DNA of 64,000 nucleotides, taken from NCBI RefSeq assembly GCF_001427605.1, contig NZ_LMGZ01000008.1, forward strand, positions 25,855-89,854, in the 5' to 3' direction. Made by a program: the position numbers and the translations under genes. Position 1 is the stretch's first letter. Every line of letters begins with the position of its first letter. Shown here piece after piece: positions 24,108 to 33,272 of this stretch. Below the pieces are notes generated by a model. It worked only from the letters and a program-made list of their open reading frames with translations. It did not search any database and was not told the DNA's origin. Origin of the DNA: Devosia sp. Root635 (lineage in GTDB: Bacteria > Pseudomonadota > Alphaproteobacteria > Rhizobiales > Devosiaceae).

Positions 24108-24893
24108 CTAGACAGTCTTGAGCCAACCGCCATCGACGAAATAGGTGCTGCCGGTGGAATAGCTCGCTCTGTCCGAGCACATGAAGACGAAGAAATTCGC
24201 CAGTTCCTCGGGGGTGGCGAAGCGCTTCATGCCGCCGGCCTCGTCGGCCACGCCCTGCAGATGGGCCTGCCAGCCGTCTTCGCCGGCAATCTGTTTGGCC
24301 GTCTTGATCCAGTCGGGCGTCAGCACCAGCCCGGGATTGATGGTGTTGACGCGGATATTGTCTCCCACGACCTCGTTGGCCAGCGTCTTGGAAAACATCA
24401 TCAGCGCCGCCTTGGTGGTATTGTAGATCGGCTCGTACCACAGCGGCTGCACCGCGCAGATCGAGGCATTGTGCAGCACGACGCCACCACCGCGCTGCCT
24501 CATGCCCGGCACCAGCCCGCGCGCCAGGCGCACCGCGGCCATCACATGCAGATCCCAGTAATATTGCCACTTGGCGTCGTCGGCTTCGGCAATGGTCTCG
24601 TTGGAGCCGGTGCCGGCATTGTTGATGAGGATATCGGCGCCGCCAAAGGCCTTGGCCACGCCCGAGATAACAGCATCGCAGCCATCCGCCGTGGCCACAT
24701 CGGCCGCGACGGCAGTGGTGATGATGCCGTGCTTTTCGGCCAGGCGCGCCGCTTCGTCATCGCCGCGCTGCCTGTTGCGACCGACCAGCACGAGATTGGC
24801 GCCCTCGGCCGCCAACCCCTCGGCCACCGCCAGCCCGATACCCACCGTGCCGCCGGTGATGACGGCGACCTTGTCGCGCAGATTCAAGTCCAT
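24108..24893 (-). CDS. SDR-family NAD(P)-dependent oxidoreductase
   Basis: A 261-residue classical short-chain dehydrogenase: cofactor motif TGGTVGIG, NNAG motif, and the catalytic YNTTK with the upstream Ser in HNASICA. The C-terminus ends TGSTYFVDGGWLKTV, typical of the family. The substrate is probably an alcohol or polyol; a polyol dehydrogenase gene lies next to it upstream on the same strand. The start is ATG 24893 with GGAG (24904-24901) seven bases before. A 134-bp inverted repeat abuts that ribosome-binding site. Confidence 0.88.
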   Translation of the reverse strand: MDLNLRDKVAVITGGTVGIGLAVAEGLAAEGANLVLVGRNRQRGDDEAARLAEKHGIITTAVAADVATADGCDAVISGVAKAFGGADILINNAGTGSNETIAEADDAKWQYYWDLHVMAAVRLARGLVPGMRQRGGGVVLHNASICAVQPLWYEPIYNTTKAALMMFSKTLANEVVGDNIRVNTINPGLVLTPDWIKTAKQIAGEDGWQAHLQGVADEAGGMKRFATPEELANFFVFMCSDRASYSTGSTYFVDGGWLKTV

Positions 24894-24904
24894 GTCGTTT
24901 CTCC

Positions 24905-25038
24905 GTGCCACGCCCTCGTGGTTCGAGGCTCGCGAAGGGCTCGCACCTCACCATGAGGGCTACTGGAATATCGCGCCAGGAGTAGCCCTCATGGTGAGGT
25001 GCGCTTCTTCAGCGCCTCGAACCACGAGGGCGTGGCAC
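24905..25038. repeat. 134-bp near-perfect inverted repeat between two dehydrogenase genes
   Basis: Outer arms are 24 bp and perfect (24905-24928 with 25015-25038; sequence begins GTGCCACGCCCTCG). Inner arms are 23 bp and perfect (24942-24964 with 24981-25003; begins CGCACCTCACCATG). A 16-base loop lies between, and short mismatched segments separate outer from inner arms. It fills the gap from 3 bases after the polyol dehydrogenase stop to the SDR ribosome-binding site. As RNA it would form a cruciform-scale hairpin; as DNA it looks like a miniature palindromic repeat. Confidence 0.9.
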
Positions 25039-25040
25039 CC

Positions 25041-26087
25041 CTACCCCCCAACCCTGATCTGCAGCTTCACATCGCTCGGCCGCGCCTCCACCGCGCGCTC
25101 GAAGGCCTTCTTGGAATCCGCGAAGGCGAACGTTTCCGAGATCAGCGGCCTCAGGTCCACCTTGCCCGAGGCGATCAGCGCGATGGCGCGGTCATACTGG
25201 TGGGCATAGCGGAACACACTCTCGATCCGCAGTTCCTTGATCGAGGCCCCGGCAATGTCCAGCGTCGTCGGTTCGACCGGCAGGCCGACGATGACGATGG
25301 CACCGCCCGGCCGCGGCAGGTCGGTAATCGTCTTCCAGGCCTGTGGCGAACCGGAACATTCGAACACCAGGTCGACGCCCCAGCCCTCGGTGAGGCGGCC
25401 GACTTCCTCGACGATGTTCTTTTCGCGAATATTGACCGGGATAATCCCCTGGTATTGCGCGGCGATGTCGAGCTTGGGCTGCGCCAGGTCGGCCACGATG
25501 ACCCGCGCGCAGCCGCCGGCCAGCGCGGCAAGCGCGACCATGGTGCCGATGGGGCCGGCGCCCAGCACCAGCGCCGTATCGCCGGGCGTGATCCTGGCCT
25601 TGGCCGCCGCCTGCATGCCGACTGCGAAGGGCTCCACCATCGCGCCTTCGGCAAAGCTCACATTGTCGGGCAGCTTGAACGTGTAGTTGGCCGGATGCAC
25701 CACGTCGGGCGTCAGAACGCCATGGACCGGCGGCGTGGCCCAGAAGCTGACGGCCGGATCGACATTGTACATGCCCAGCCGGCTGGCCCGCGAATTCGGG
25801 TCGGGAATGCCCGGCTCCATGCAGACGCGGTCGCCCACCTTGAGATGGGCCACCCCGGCGCCGACCTCGCTCACCGTACCGGCTGCCTCGTGCCCCAGGA
25901 CCATGGGCGCCTCGACCACGAAGGGCCCGATCCGGCCATGAGTGTAGTAATGAACGTCCGAACCGCACACGCCCACGGTATGAATGGCGATCCTGACCAT
26001 GCCCGGCCCCACATCGAGCGGCAGGTCGATATCCCGCAGGGCCAGCTCATGCTGGCGTTCAAGAACGAGGGCGCGGACTTTGGTCAT
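25041..26087 (-). CDS. Zinc-dependent polyol (xylitol/sorbitol-type) dehydrogenase
   Basis: A 348-residue medium-chain dehydrogenase. Catalytic zinc ligands are in [10 protein letters not shown] and the GHEAAG block, with the sorbitol-dehydrogenase-like [10 protein letters not shown] region (structural zinc Cys set absent) and EPFAVG. The NAD-binding motif is [10 protein letters not shown]. Closest in look to xylitol/sorbitol dehydrogenases. ATG 26087 ([11 protein letters not shown]) is preferred over ATG 26126 because the extra residues look non-coding. It precedes the SDR gene, so both may serve one polyol pathway. Confidence 0.87.
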   Translation of the reverse strand: MTKVRALVLERQHELALRDIDLPLDVGPGMVRIAIHTVGVCGSDVHYYTHGRIGPFVVEAPMVLGHEAAGTVSEVGAGVAHLKVGDRVCMEPGIPDPNSRASRLGMYNVDPAVSFWATPPVHGVLTPDVVHPANYTFKLPDNVSFAEGAMVEPFAVGMQAAAKARITPGDTALVLGAGPIGTMVALAALAGGCARVIVADLAQPKLDIAAQYQGIIPVNIREKNIVEEVGRLTEGWGVDLVFECSGSPQAWKTITDLPRPGGAIVIVGLPVEPTTLDIAGASIKELRIESVFRYAHQYDRAIALIASGKVDLRPLISETFAFADSKKAFERAVEARPSDVKLQIRVGG

Positions 26088-26236
26088 GGCGATTCCATGG
26101 GCTGAAAGCAGATGCCGGGCTGGCACCTAGACAGGCTAGCGCACCGCGCCACGGCAATCCACGGCCCACTTGGTAACCAGTCCGCAATTTCACCTACGGT
26201 ATGGTCGGCCTCCGTTAAGCTCAAACCGGTCGTCTG

Positions 26237-28462
26237 ATGCAGCCCAAGACCTCGACACTCGAACGCTGGCAATTCTCCGCCGCCGTTCTGCTGCCTGTCG
26301 TTCTGGCGCTGGTCATCACGGCCGCGGCGGTGCTGGGCTTTATCTTCTGGTCCACGGCCAATATCGACGAACGCGCGCTCGAGCGGCAAAGCGCCATGTT
26401 CGAGCAGGTCATCGAGGCGCGCCGCATCCGGCTGGAGCACGAACTGGCCAGCGTCGCCATACGCGACGACACCGTGGTCAACACCAGGCTGATGTTCAAC
26501 GTCAACTGGGTCCACCGCAACCTGGGCAGGTGGATGCACGAATTCTTCGGCCACGACCGGGTCGTGGTGCTCGATGCCCTCGCCCAGCCGCTCTATATGA
26601 TGGAAGACGGCGTTTCGGTGGAGCCGCAGGCCTATCGCCGCATTTCGAGCCCGGTGCAGCAATTGGTCAATCGCGTGCGCGCGGCGGTGCCGGCCTCGAT
26701 CGTCCCCGGCGGCCCGCCCAGGCCGGTTTCGGTTTCCGACTTCGCCGTGGTCGAGGGCGTGCCCGCCATTGTCAGCGTCATGACCATCGTCTCCGATACC
26801 GGCGCGGTGGTGCAGCCCGCCGGCACCGAGCCGCTGATCGCCGCGGTGCAATTCCTCAATGACCGTACGGCCAGCCAGTTCAACAACGAATATATGTTCG
26901 AGGACGGCCATTTCGGCCTCGCCCGTAGCGTCGGACCCGAACGGGCAACCCATCCCATTCTCAATGCCGCCGGCCGCTTCATCGCCTTCTTCGACTGGGA
27001 GCGCGATCGCCCCGGCCTGATGATGCTGCGCCAGACCGGCCCGGCTCTGGCCGCGGCCTTCGCGGTGGCCGCCATCCTGGTCTTCCTGCTGCTGCGCCAA
27101 CTGCGCCGCTCCTCGGCCGCGCTCGAAGCGGGCCGCCGCCATGCCGAACATCAGGCCGCGCACGATCGGCTGACCGGACTGCCCAACCGCATGAGTTTTG
27201 ACGTCCACCTCGCAAGGGTGCTGACCGACCGCCAGGACACCGGCCTGCAATTGTCGCTGCTGATGCTCGATCTCGACCGCTTCAAGCAGGTCAATGATAC
27301 ACTCGGCCACCAGGCGGGCGACGAGCTGATCTGTGCCGTCGGCCAGCGCATCCGCGCCGTTGTCGGACCCGGTGTGATGATCGCCCGCCTCGGCGGTGAC
27401 GAATTCGCCATTCTCGCCGTGTCGCGCGATGGGTGCCAGGACGTGGCCACCATGGCCACCGCAATCATCGACGCCATCGGCCGCTCTTTTGACCTCAACC
27501 ACTTCAAGGCTCATGTCGGCGTCAGCATCGGCATCGTCAACGCCTCGGGCGGCAATGCCGAGCCACGCGAACTGGTGCGCAAGGCCGATATCGCGCTCTA
27601 CGAGGCCAAGGCCGGCGGCCGTAACCGCGCCGTGGTCTACGAAGAGCATATGAACGAGCTGCTGCAGCTCCAGCATACCATCGAGGGCGAACTGCGCGAG
27701 GCGCTGCTGCGCGACGACCAGCTTTCGGTGGCTTTCCAGCCGCTGATCGACCAGGCCAGCCGCAAGGTCATCGGCGCTGAGGCGCTGGCGCGCTGGCACC
27801 ACCCCAAATATGGCCAAATCTCGCCGGCCCGCTTCATTCCGGTCGCCGAGAATACCGGCCTGATCGAAGCCCTGGGCGAGTTCGTGCTCCGCCGCGCCTG
27901 CGAATTGGGGGCCGGAGCGCCGGGCCGCACCATCGCCGTCAATATCTCGCCCACCCAGTTGCGCAATCCGCGCTTTTCGGTGCAGGTCTTCGACATCCTG
28001 CACCAGACCGGCATGCGCCCGGTGGACCTGGAGCTCGAGATCACCGAATCCATCCTGCTCGACGACGAGCATGTCTCGGCGCAGAACCTGCGCACGTTCC
28101 GCGCCGCGGGCATTCATATCGCGCTCGACGATTTCGGCACCGGCTATTCCTCGCTGAGCTACCTCAAGCGCTATCCGGTGGACCGCATCAAGATCGACCG
28201 CTCCTTCGTCAGCCAGTTGAGCGAAGGCCATGTCTCGGTCGCCATCACCCAGGCCATCGTCACCCTGGCCCATGCCATGGAAATCGAGGTAACGGCCGAG
28301 GGCGTCGAGACCGAGGCGCAGGCCGTCATCCTGGGGCGGCTGGGCTGCAACACCCTGCAGGGCTTCCTGTTTTCGGGCGGCGTGGCCGGCGAGCGCATCA
28401 CCGCCATCTTCACCGACAAGGCCAACAGTCCCGAACGCCGCCGCCGCACCAAGGCGGCGTGA
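26237..28462 (+). CDS. CHASE4-GGDEF-EAL cyclic-di-GMP signalling protein
   Basis: A 741-residue membrane protein. TM1 about 14-37; periplasmic CHASE4-like sensor (FEQVIEARRIRLEHELASVA…DDTVVNTR) to about 270; TM2 about 275-295; then GGDEF domain with an intact GGDEF (386-390) and EAL domain with EALARW (from 515). EAL metal ligands are present (ITESILLDD, DDFGTGYSSLSYL). No RxxD inhibitory site is seen five residues before GGDEF. It could make or degrade c-di-GMP; both active-site motifs look intact. The periplasmic ligand is unknown. Confidence 0.92.
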   Translation: MQPKTSTLERWQFSAAVLLPVVLALVITAAAVLGFIFWSTANIDERALERQSAMFEQVIEARRIRLEHELASVAIRDDTVVNTRLMFNVNWVHRNLGRWMHEFFGHDRVVVLDALAQPLYMMEDGVSVEPQAYRRISSPVQQLVNRVRAAVPASIVPGGPPRPVSVSDFAVVEGVPAIVSVMTIVSDTGAVVQPAGTEPLIAAVQFLNDRTASQFNNEYMFEDGHFGLARSVGPERATHPILNAAGRFIAFFDWERDRPGLMMLRQTGPALAAAFAVAAILVFLLLRQLRRSSAALEAGRRHAEHQAAHDRLTGLPNRMSFDVHLARVLTDRQDTGLQLSLLMLDLDRFKQVNDTLGHQAGDELICAVGQRIRAVVGPGVMIARLGGDEFAILAVSRDGCQDVATMATAIIDAIGRSFDLNHFKAHVGVSIGIVNASGGNAEPRELVRKADIALYEAKAGGRNRAVVYEEHMNELLQLQHTIEGELREALLRDDQLSVAFQPLIDQASRKVIGAEALARWHHPKYGQISPARFIPVAENTGLIEALGEFVLRRACELGAGAPGRTIAVNISPTQLRNPRFSVQVFDILHQTGMRPVDLELEITESILLDDEHVSAQNLRTFRAAGIHIALDDFGTGYSSLSYLKRYPVDRIKIDRSFVSQLSEGHVSVAITQAIVTLAHAMEIEVTAEGVETEAQAVILGRLGCNTLQGFLFSGGVAGERITAIFTDKANSPERRRRTKAA

Positions 28463-28533
28463 CAAGGCTTCGAGCGCTGGCGTCAGCCAATGGGCACTTC
28501 CAGCCGGGTCGGCACAGACCGGGTCACCTGAGT

Positions 28534-29529
28534 TCACGCCACTGCCGCCAGCACCACGCCCAATCGCTTCTCGCGAGCCAGCAAACCCGTGCGGCCCTTG
28601 CCGGCGGCTTCCCACATCTGCTTGAGCTTGCCCGCGTCGAACAGCTTGAACAGGCATGGCGCGATATAGGACTTGCGGCAGATCACCGGCGTATTGCGCA
28701 ACACGTCGGACACCTGCCTGGCCACCTGCGCCATCTGGCGGCGGCGCGCCGTCTCCGAACTGCCGGCCTCCATCTGCGCCAATGCCTCCCCGGCCATGGC
28801 GCTGGCATGCAGGGTGCGGAAGTCCTTGGCGGCAATATCGGTGCCCGCCAGTTCGTGCAGCCAGGCGTTGATCGCCCCGGTCTTGATCGGGCGAACCTTG
28901 CCCATGTCGTCGCGCCAGACCAGCAGGCGCTTGCCCTTCAACGCCTTGATGCGGCTGACGGCATCGGCAAGCCTGGCGTCGGTGAGGCAGTATTCGGCGC
29001 GCTTGCCGCCCTTGGCATCGAAGGCCATGCAGACCTCGTCGCCAATGACCCGCACATCGCGCGCATAGAGCGTGCCGGCGCCACGGGTGCCGCTGCTTTC
29101 GAGATATTTCTCCCGCCCCACCCGCATGGCGGTCTTGTCGATCAGCGCGACGGCAATGGCCAAAGCCAGCTCGCGGCTGCCGGCTTCGGCGTCCAGCGCC
29201 TCGGCGATTTTCCGCCGCAGGCGCGGCAGCACCGCCGTCAGTGACGCCAGCCGGCGCTGCTTCTTGCCGTCGCGCCGCAATTCCCAGTCCGGATGGTAGA
29301 TATATTGGTCGCGCCCCGCCTCATCGACACCAAGCGCCTGGATATGGGCCCTGGGGCTGGGGGCGATGCGCACGTCGCGCCAGGCGGGCGGAATACCCAG
29401 CGCCTTGATCCGCGCGCGCGTTGCCGGATCGCCGACCAGCTTGCCCGCCTCATCACGGTAGCAGAAGCCCTTGCCGCGCCGCTGGCGGACAAGTGTCAGC
29501 TCATCGCGGCCTACCCTGACCAGCCGCAT
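28534..29529 (-). CDS. DNA topoisomerase IB (poxvirus type)
   Basis: A 331-residue eukaryote/poxvirus-type topoisomerase IB, relaxing supercoils by transient 3'-phosphotyrosine cleavage. The N-terminal clamp contains GIPPAWRDVRIAPSPRAHIQA; the catalytic domain has LIDKTAMRVG (first catalytic Arg), KDFRTLHAS (second Arg region) and the nucleophile Tyr at about 288 in CRKSYIAP. Such enzymes are common in rhizobia. The ATG overlaps the TGA of the upstream small membrane-peptide gene as TGATG. Confidence 0.9.
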   Translation of the reverse strand: MRLVRVGRDELTLVRQRRGKGFCYRDEAGKLVGDPATRARIKALGIPPAWRDVRIAPSPRAHIQALGVDEAGRDQYIYHPDWELRRDGKKQRRLASLTAVLPRLRRKIAEALDAEAGSRELALAIAVALIDKTAMRVGREKYLESSGTRGAGTLYARDVRVIGDEVCMAFDAKGGKRAEYCLTDARLADAVSRIKALKGKRLLVWRDDMGKVRPIKTGAINAWLHELAGTDIAAKDFRTLHASAMAGEALAQMEAGSSETARRRQMAQVARQVSDVLRNTPVICRKSYIAPCLFKLFDAGKLKQMWEAAGKGRTGLLAREKRLGVVLAAVA

Positions 29530-29687
29530 CAGGCGGGGTTGGACTGGGTGAGCGTATAGACGAGGTAGATGACAGCAAACAGCACCACGATGCCGATCAT
29601 CGATAGCACCAGCACCCGCATGTTCATCTTGCGCGGACTGGCTTGGCGCACCTCTGTCGCATTCTTGTGCGGGTCATAGGTTTCCAT
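29529..29687 (-). CDS. Small single-pass membrane protein, 52 aa
   Basis: Begins METYDPHKNATEVRQASPRK, then one strong membrane helix (VLVLSMIGIVVLFAVIYLVY), ending TLTQSNPA. AGGAGAG lies 6-12 bases before the ATG at 29687, an excellent ribosome-binding site. The stop overlaps the topoisomerase IB start (TGATG), which implies coupled translation. The basic stretch before the helix suggests the N-terminus is cytoplasmic. Function unknown; it might anchor or report on something at the membrane. Confidence 0.8.
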   Translation of the reverse strand: METYDPHKNATEVRQASPRKMNMRVLVLSMIGIVVLFAVIYLVYTLTQSNPA

Positions 29688-29777
29688 GACGCTCTCCTGT
29701 GGTTGTCAGAGGGCAACGGCGAGCATCGTCCGTGGTTCCGCCCTTGACGGCGCCATCGCCGGAGCCGACCTTCGGCC

Positions 29778-31511
29778 ATGACTGAGACCAAGGACCACTT
29801 CATGACCGACGCCGCCACCCTCACAAGCATGATCATGGCCGGACAGGGGAAAACGCCGGCCGATCTGGTGATCCGCAATGTCCAACTGCTCGACGTCATC
29901 ACCGGCGCCGTAACCAGGACCGACATCGCCATTGTCGGCGACCGGATCGTGGGCACCCATGCCGGCTACGAGGGCAAAACCGTCATCGACGGCACGGGAC
30001 GCTTCGCGGTGCCCGGCTTCATCGACACGCATCTGCATATCGAATCCTCGCTGGTCACTCCGTTTGAATTCGATCGCTGCGTGCTGCCGCATGGCGTCAC
30101 CACGGTCATCTGCGACCCCCATGAAATCGCCAATGTGCTGGGCGCCGAGGGCATCCGTTATTTCCTCAACTGCGCCGAACGGACAGTGATGGATATAAGG
30201 GTAAACCTGTCGTCCTGCGTGCCAGCCACCGGCTTCGAAACGTCCGGCGCGGCGCTGGAAATCGCCGATCTCGAACCGTTCCGTGCCCATGGCAAGGTCA
30301 TCGGCCTGGCCGAAATGATGAACTTTCCCGGCGTGCTCAATGCCGATCCCGGCATCATCGCCAAGCTGGCCGCCTTCCAGGGCGGGCATATCGACGGCCA
30401 TGCGCCACTCTTGCTGGGCACCGCGCTCAACGGCTATCTCGCCGCCGCCATCCGCACCGACCACGAGGCTACCAGCGCCGCCGAAGCGCGGGAAAAACTG
30501 GCCAAGGGCATGGCCATCCTGATCCGGGAAGGCTCGGTTTCCAAGGACCTCAAGGCCCTGGCCGAGGTGCTCGACGAGAATACGTCCTCCTTCGTCGCCC
30601 TCTGTACCGATGACCGCAACCCGCTCGACATCGCCGAGGAAGGGCATCTGGATAGCTCCATCCGCCGCCTGATCGCCATGGGTCGGCCGCTGCACCATGT
30701 CTATCGCGCCGCCAGCCATTCGGCCGCCCGCATTTTCGGGCTGAACGACCGCGGCCTCGTCGCCCCCGGCTGGCGCGCCGATATCGTCCTGCTCAACAGC
30801 CTGGACGATTGCCGCGTCAGCGACGTGGTGACCGGGGGCCGGCTGGTCGGCCCCGACCTGTTCGCAGCGCGAGAGCCGGTCGAAACCGTGGGCCTTGGCT
30901 CGATGAAGGCCAAGCCGGTCTCGCCGGCCGATTTCATTGCGCAACCCAGGCCCGGCCGCAACAGCACGCCGGTCATCGGGGTAAAGCCGGGCCTGATCCT
31001 GACCTTCCGCGACGAGGCCACCCTGGCGGTGACGGAAAGCGGATTGCAGCCCGACCTCGATGCCGACGTGCTCAAGGTCACGGTCATCGAGCGGCATGGC
31101 AAGAACGGCAATATCGGCCGCGGCTTCGTGCGCGGCTTCGGGCTGAAGCGTGGTGCCATCGCCTCGTCGGTGGGCCATGACAGCCACAACATCACTGTCA
31201 TCGGCGCCACCGACGCGGATATGGCCGTGGCGGTGAACCGGCTGATCGAGTTGCGCGGCGGCTTCGTGGTGGCCGATGGCGGCAGGGTGACGGCCGAGCT
31301 GGCGCTGCCCATTGCCGGACTGATGAGCCCCAAGCCATTCGAAGCCGTGACGCATGACCTGCAGGCTTTGCGGCAGGCAGCCTACGCGCTTGACTGCGTT
31401 TTGCCTGAACCTTTCCTGCAACTTGCCTTCCTGGCGCTTCCGGTTATCCCACATCTCAAGATGACCGATCGCGGCCTGTTCGACGTCGACAAATTCGGCT
31501 TCGTGGAGTGA
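29778..31511 (+). CDS. ade: Adenine deaminase
   Basis: A 577-residue amidohydrolase-superfamily adenine deaminase (adenine to hypoxanthine + NH3), not the eukaryotic adenosine-deaminase type. Metal-site motif [13 protein letters not shown] near residue 75, then [26 protein letters not shown] and the C-terminal ADE-specific domain with [10 protein letters not shown]. Feeds hypoxanthine to xanthine dehydrogenase encoded 13 kb away. It overlaps the next gene (GTGA). ATG 29778 or 29802 could be the start. Confidence 0.92.
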   Translation: MTETKDHFMTDAATLTSMIMAGQGKTPADLVIRNVQLLDVITGAVTRTDIAIVGDRIVGTHAGYEGKTVIDGTGRFAVPGFIDTHLHIESSLVTPFEFDRCVLPHGVTTVICDPHEIANVLGAEGIRYFLNCAERTVMDIRVNLSSCVPATGFETSGAALEIADLEPFRAHGKVIGLAEMMNFPGVLNADPGIIAKLAAFQGGHIDGHAPLLLGTALNGYLAAAIRTDHEATSAAEAREKLAKGMAILIREGSVSKDLKALAEVLDENTSSFVALCTDDRNPLDIAEEGHLDSSIRRLIAMGRPLHHVYRAASHSAARIFGLNDRGLVAPGWRADIVLLNSLDDCRVSDVVTGGRLVGPDLFAAREPVETVGLGSMKAKPVSPADFIAQPRPGRNSTPVIGVKPGLILTFRDEATLAVTESGLQPDLDADVLKVTVIERHGKNGNIGRGFVRGFGLKRGAIASSVGHDSHNITVIGATDADMAVAVNRLIELRGGFVVADGGRVTAELALPIAGLMSPKPFEAVTHDLQALRQAAYALDCVLPEPFLQLAFLALPVIPHLKMTDRGLFDVDKFGFVE

Positions 31512-33127
31512 GCCTCTCCTCGCTTTACCTGGCCTGGGTCGAAGACCTGCCGCCGCGCCTCAACGGCGTGACGCGGACACGCGGCATCGCGCTGACCATG
31601 CCCGATGGCGTGACGCTCAAGACGGACCATTACGCCCCTGACACCGCCGGCTCCCACCCGACCATATTGATGCGCCTGCCCTATGGACGGCGCGGTTTCG
31701 CGCCCATCGCTGAAGCCTATGCCGAACGCGGCTTTCACGTCGTTATCCAGGCCTGCCGGGGCACCGAGAAGTCGGGGGGCGAATTCGACCCCTTCACCAA
31801 TGAACGCAGCGATGGCCTCGCCACGCTCGAATGGATCAAGGCCCAGCCCTGGTTCGACGGACGGATCGGGCTGACCGGCCCGAGCTATCTGGGCTATGCG
31901 CAATGGGCCATCAGCGATGCCCTGCCCGCTGTCGCCGCCATGGCAACCAAGGTGACGACCACCAATTTCCGCCCGGTCGTGTTCCCATCAGGCGCCTTTC
32001 ACCTCAATCTCTGGCTGTCATGGGTGCAGGTGATCGAGGGGCTGCGCGACCGCCCGCTGGCCACCGCCGCCCGCATGTTTTCCGGCGATATCGAGCGCCG
32101 CACCGACCGCGCCGCCGCCATCCTGCCGCTGGTCGAGGCCGACAAGGAGGCGGTGGGGCACAAGGTGCCGTTCTGGCGCTACTGGTTCGAGCATGCCATC
32201 GGCAATGACGCCTTCTGGGCCGCGCTCGACCACAGCCACCGCCTGAGCGAAACCACGCCACCCGTGCATTTCATTTCCGGCTGGTACGATTTCATGCTCG
32301 ATCCCCTGCTGGCCGATTACCAGCTCCTGATCGAACTGGGCCACCAGCCCTATCTGACCGTGGGCACCTGGTTCCATGTCGCCGAGGAATTGCAGCGCGA
32401 CAACCTGCGCGAAACCCTGCTCTGGATGCGCGCCAAGCTGCTGGGCGACGAAACCGGCCTGCGCCGCCGCCCGGTGCGTATCCACATTTCCGGCCTCGAG
32501 GAATGGCACGAATTCGACCGCTATCCCCCCGGCCCGCCCAACCCGGTGACCTGGCATATCGGCCCCGGCTCGACGCTGACGGCGCGACCTGGCGCGGGCA
32601 GCGACAGCTACCACTACGATCCCGCCGATCCGACGCCCAATCTGGGCGGGGCCATTTTCGCTTTCACCGGCGCCGGCGCGGTCGACAATGCGCCGCTCGA
32701 AGCGCGGGACGATGTGCTGGTCTATACCGGGGCGGTGCTCACCAGCCCGATCACCATTATCGGCCAGTGCCGCATTGCGCTGCATGCCCGCGCCAGCCTG
32801 CGGCACAGCGATTTCTTCGTGCGGCTCAACGATGTCGATCCGGATGGGCGGTCGGTCAATATCTGCGACGGGCTGGTGCGCGTGACGCCGGAAACGCCAA
32901 CGGAGCCGGATGGGAGTTGGCGGCTGGCCTTTCCGCTCCACGCCACGGCCCACAGCTTCCGGGCGGGTCACCGGCTGCGCCTGATGATCGCCTCGGGGGC
33001 GCATCCGCGCTATGCGCGAAACCTGGGAACGGATGAACCGGTGGGGACGGCGACGCAGATGGTGGCTAATGACGTGGAGGTGTTCCACGAGGGGACGGGG
33101 GTGATTGTGCCGGGCTATAGTTTGTAG
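31508..33127 (+). CDS. CocE/NonD family alpha/beta-hydrolase (X-Pro dipeptidyl-peptidase-like)
   Basis: A 539-residue hydrolase with the peptidase S15 layout: alpha/beta-hydrolase domain with nucleophile Ser in [10 protein letters not shown], the helical cap, [11 protein letters not shown] with the acid region, a likely catalytic His in WFHVAEE, and a C-terminal jelly-roll ([17 protein letters not shown]…). Substrates in the family are acyl peptides or esters such as cocaine and glutaryl-acylases; the substrate here is unknown. The GTG start overlaps the ade stop, suggesting co-expression with purine salvage. Confidence 0.85.
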   Translation: MSLSSLYLAWVEDLPPRLNGVTRTRGIALTMPDGVTLKTDHYAPDTAGSHPTILMRLPYGRRGFAPIAEAYAERGFHVVIQACRGTEKSGGEFDPFTNERSDGLATLEWIKAQPWFDGRIGLTGPSYLGYAQWAISDALPAVAAMATKVTTTNFRPVVFPSGAFHLNLWLSWVQVIEGLRDRPLATAARMFSGDIERRTDRAAAILPLVEADKEAVGHKVPFWRYWFEHAIGNDAFWAALDHSHRLSETTPPVHFISGWYDFMLDPLLADYQLLIELGHQPYLTVGTWFHVAEELQRDNLRETLLWMRAKLLGDETGLRRRPVRIHISGLEEWHEFDRYPPGPPNPVTWHIGPGSTLTARPGAGSDSYHYDPADPTPNLGGAIFAFTGAGAVDNAPLEARDDVLVYTGAVLTSPITIIGQCRIALHARASLRHSDFFVRLNDVDPDGRSVNICDGLVRVTPETPTEPDGSWRLAFPLHATAHSFRAGHRLRLMIASGAHPRYARNLGTDEPVGTATQMVANDVEVFHEGTGVIVPGYSL

Positions 33128-33132
33128 CGCCG

Positions 33133-33250
33133 CCCATCCCCCCAACACCGGCGCCTCCCGCGGACTTGATCCGCGGGTCACTCTCAACACGGTAAAAGCG
33201 ACGAGAGACCCCCGGATCAAGTCCGGGGGGAGGCGATTGTGGGTGGGGGA
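33133..33250. repeat. Intergenic palindromic repeat, class D
   Basis: CGCCTCCCGCGGACTTGATC (from 33152) faces GGATCAAGTCCGGGGGGAGG (ending 33233), flanked by outer CCCCCCAAC/GTGGGTGGGGG blocks. The GGACTTGATCCGCGGGTC core is of a type I recognise from intergenic repeats in rhizobial genomes. Located between converging genes. Confidence 0.75.
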
Positions 33251-33272
33251 GATTGTGAGCCTGAAGCCGCCC

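Noticed and set aside
26084..28657. 857-codon open frame on the minus strand opposite the GGDEF-EAL gene
   Set aside because: No domain or motif; His/Arg/Gly-rich composition is typical of the antisense of GC-rich coding DNA, and the + strand gene has complete catalytic motifs.
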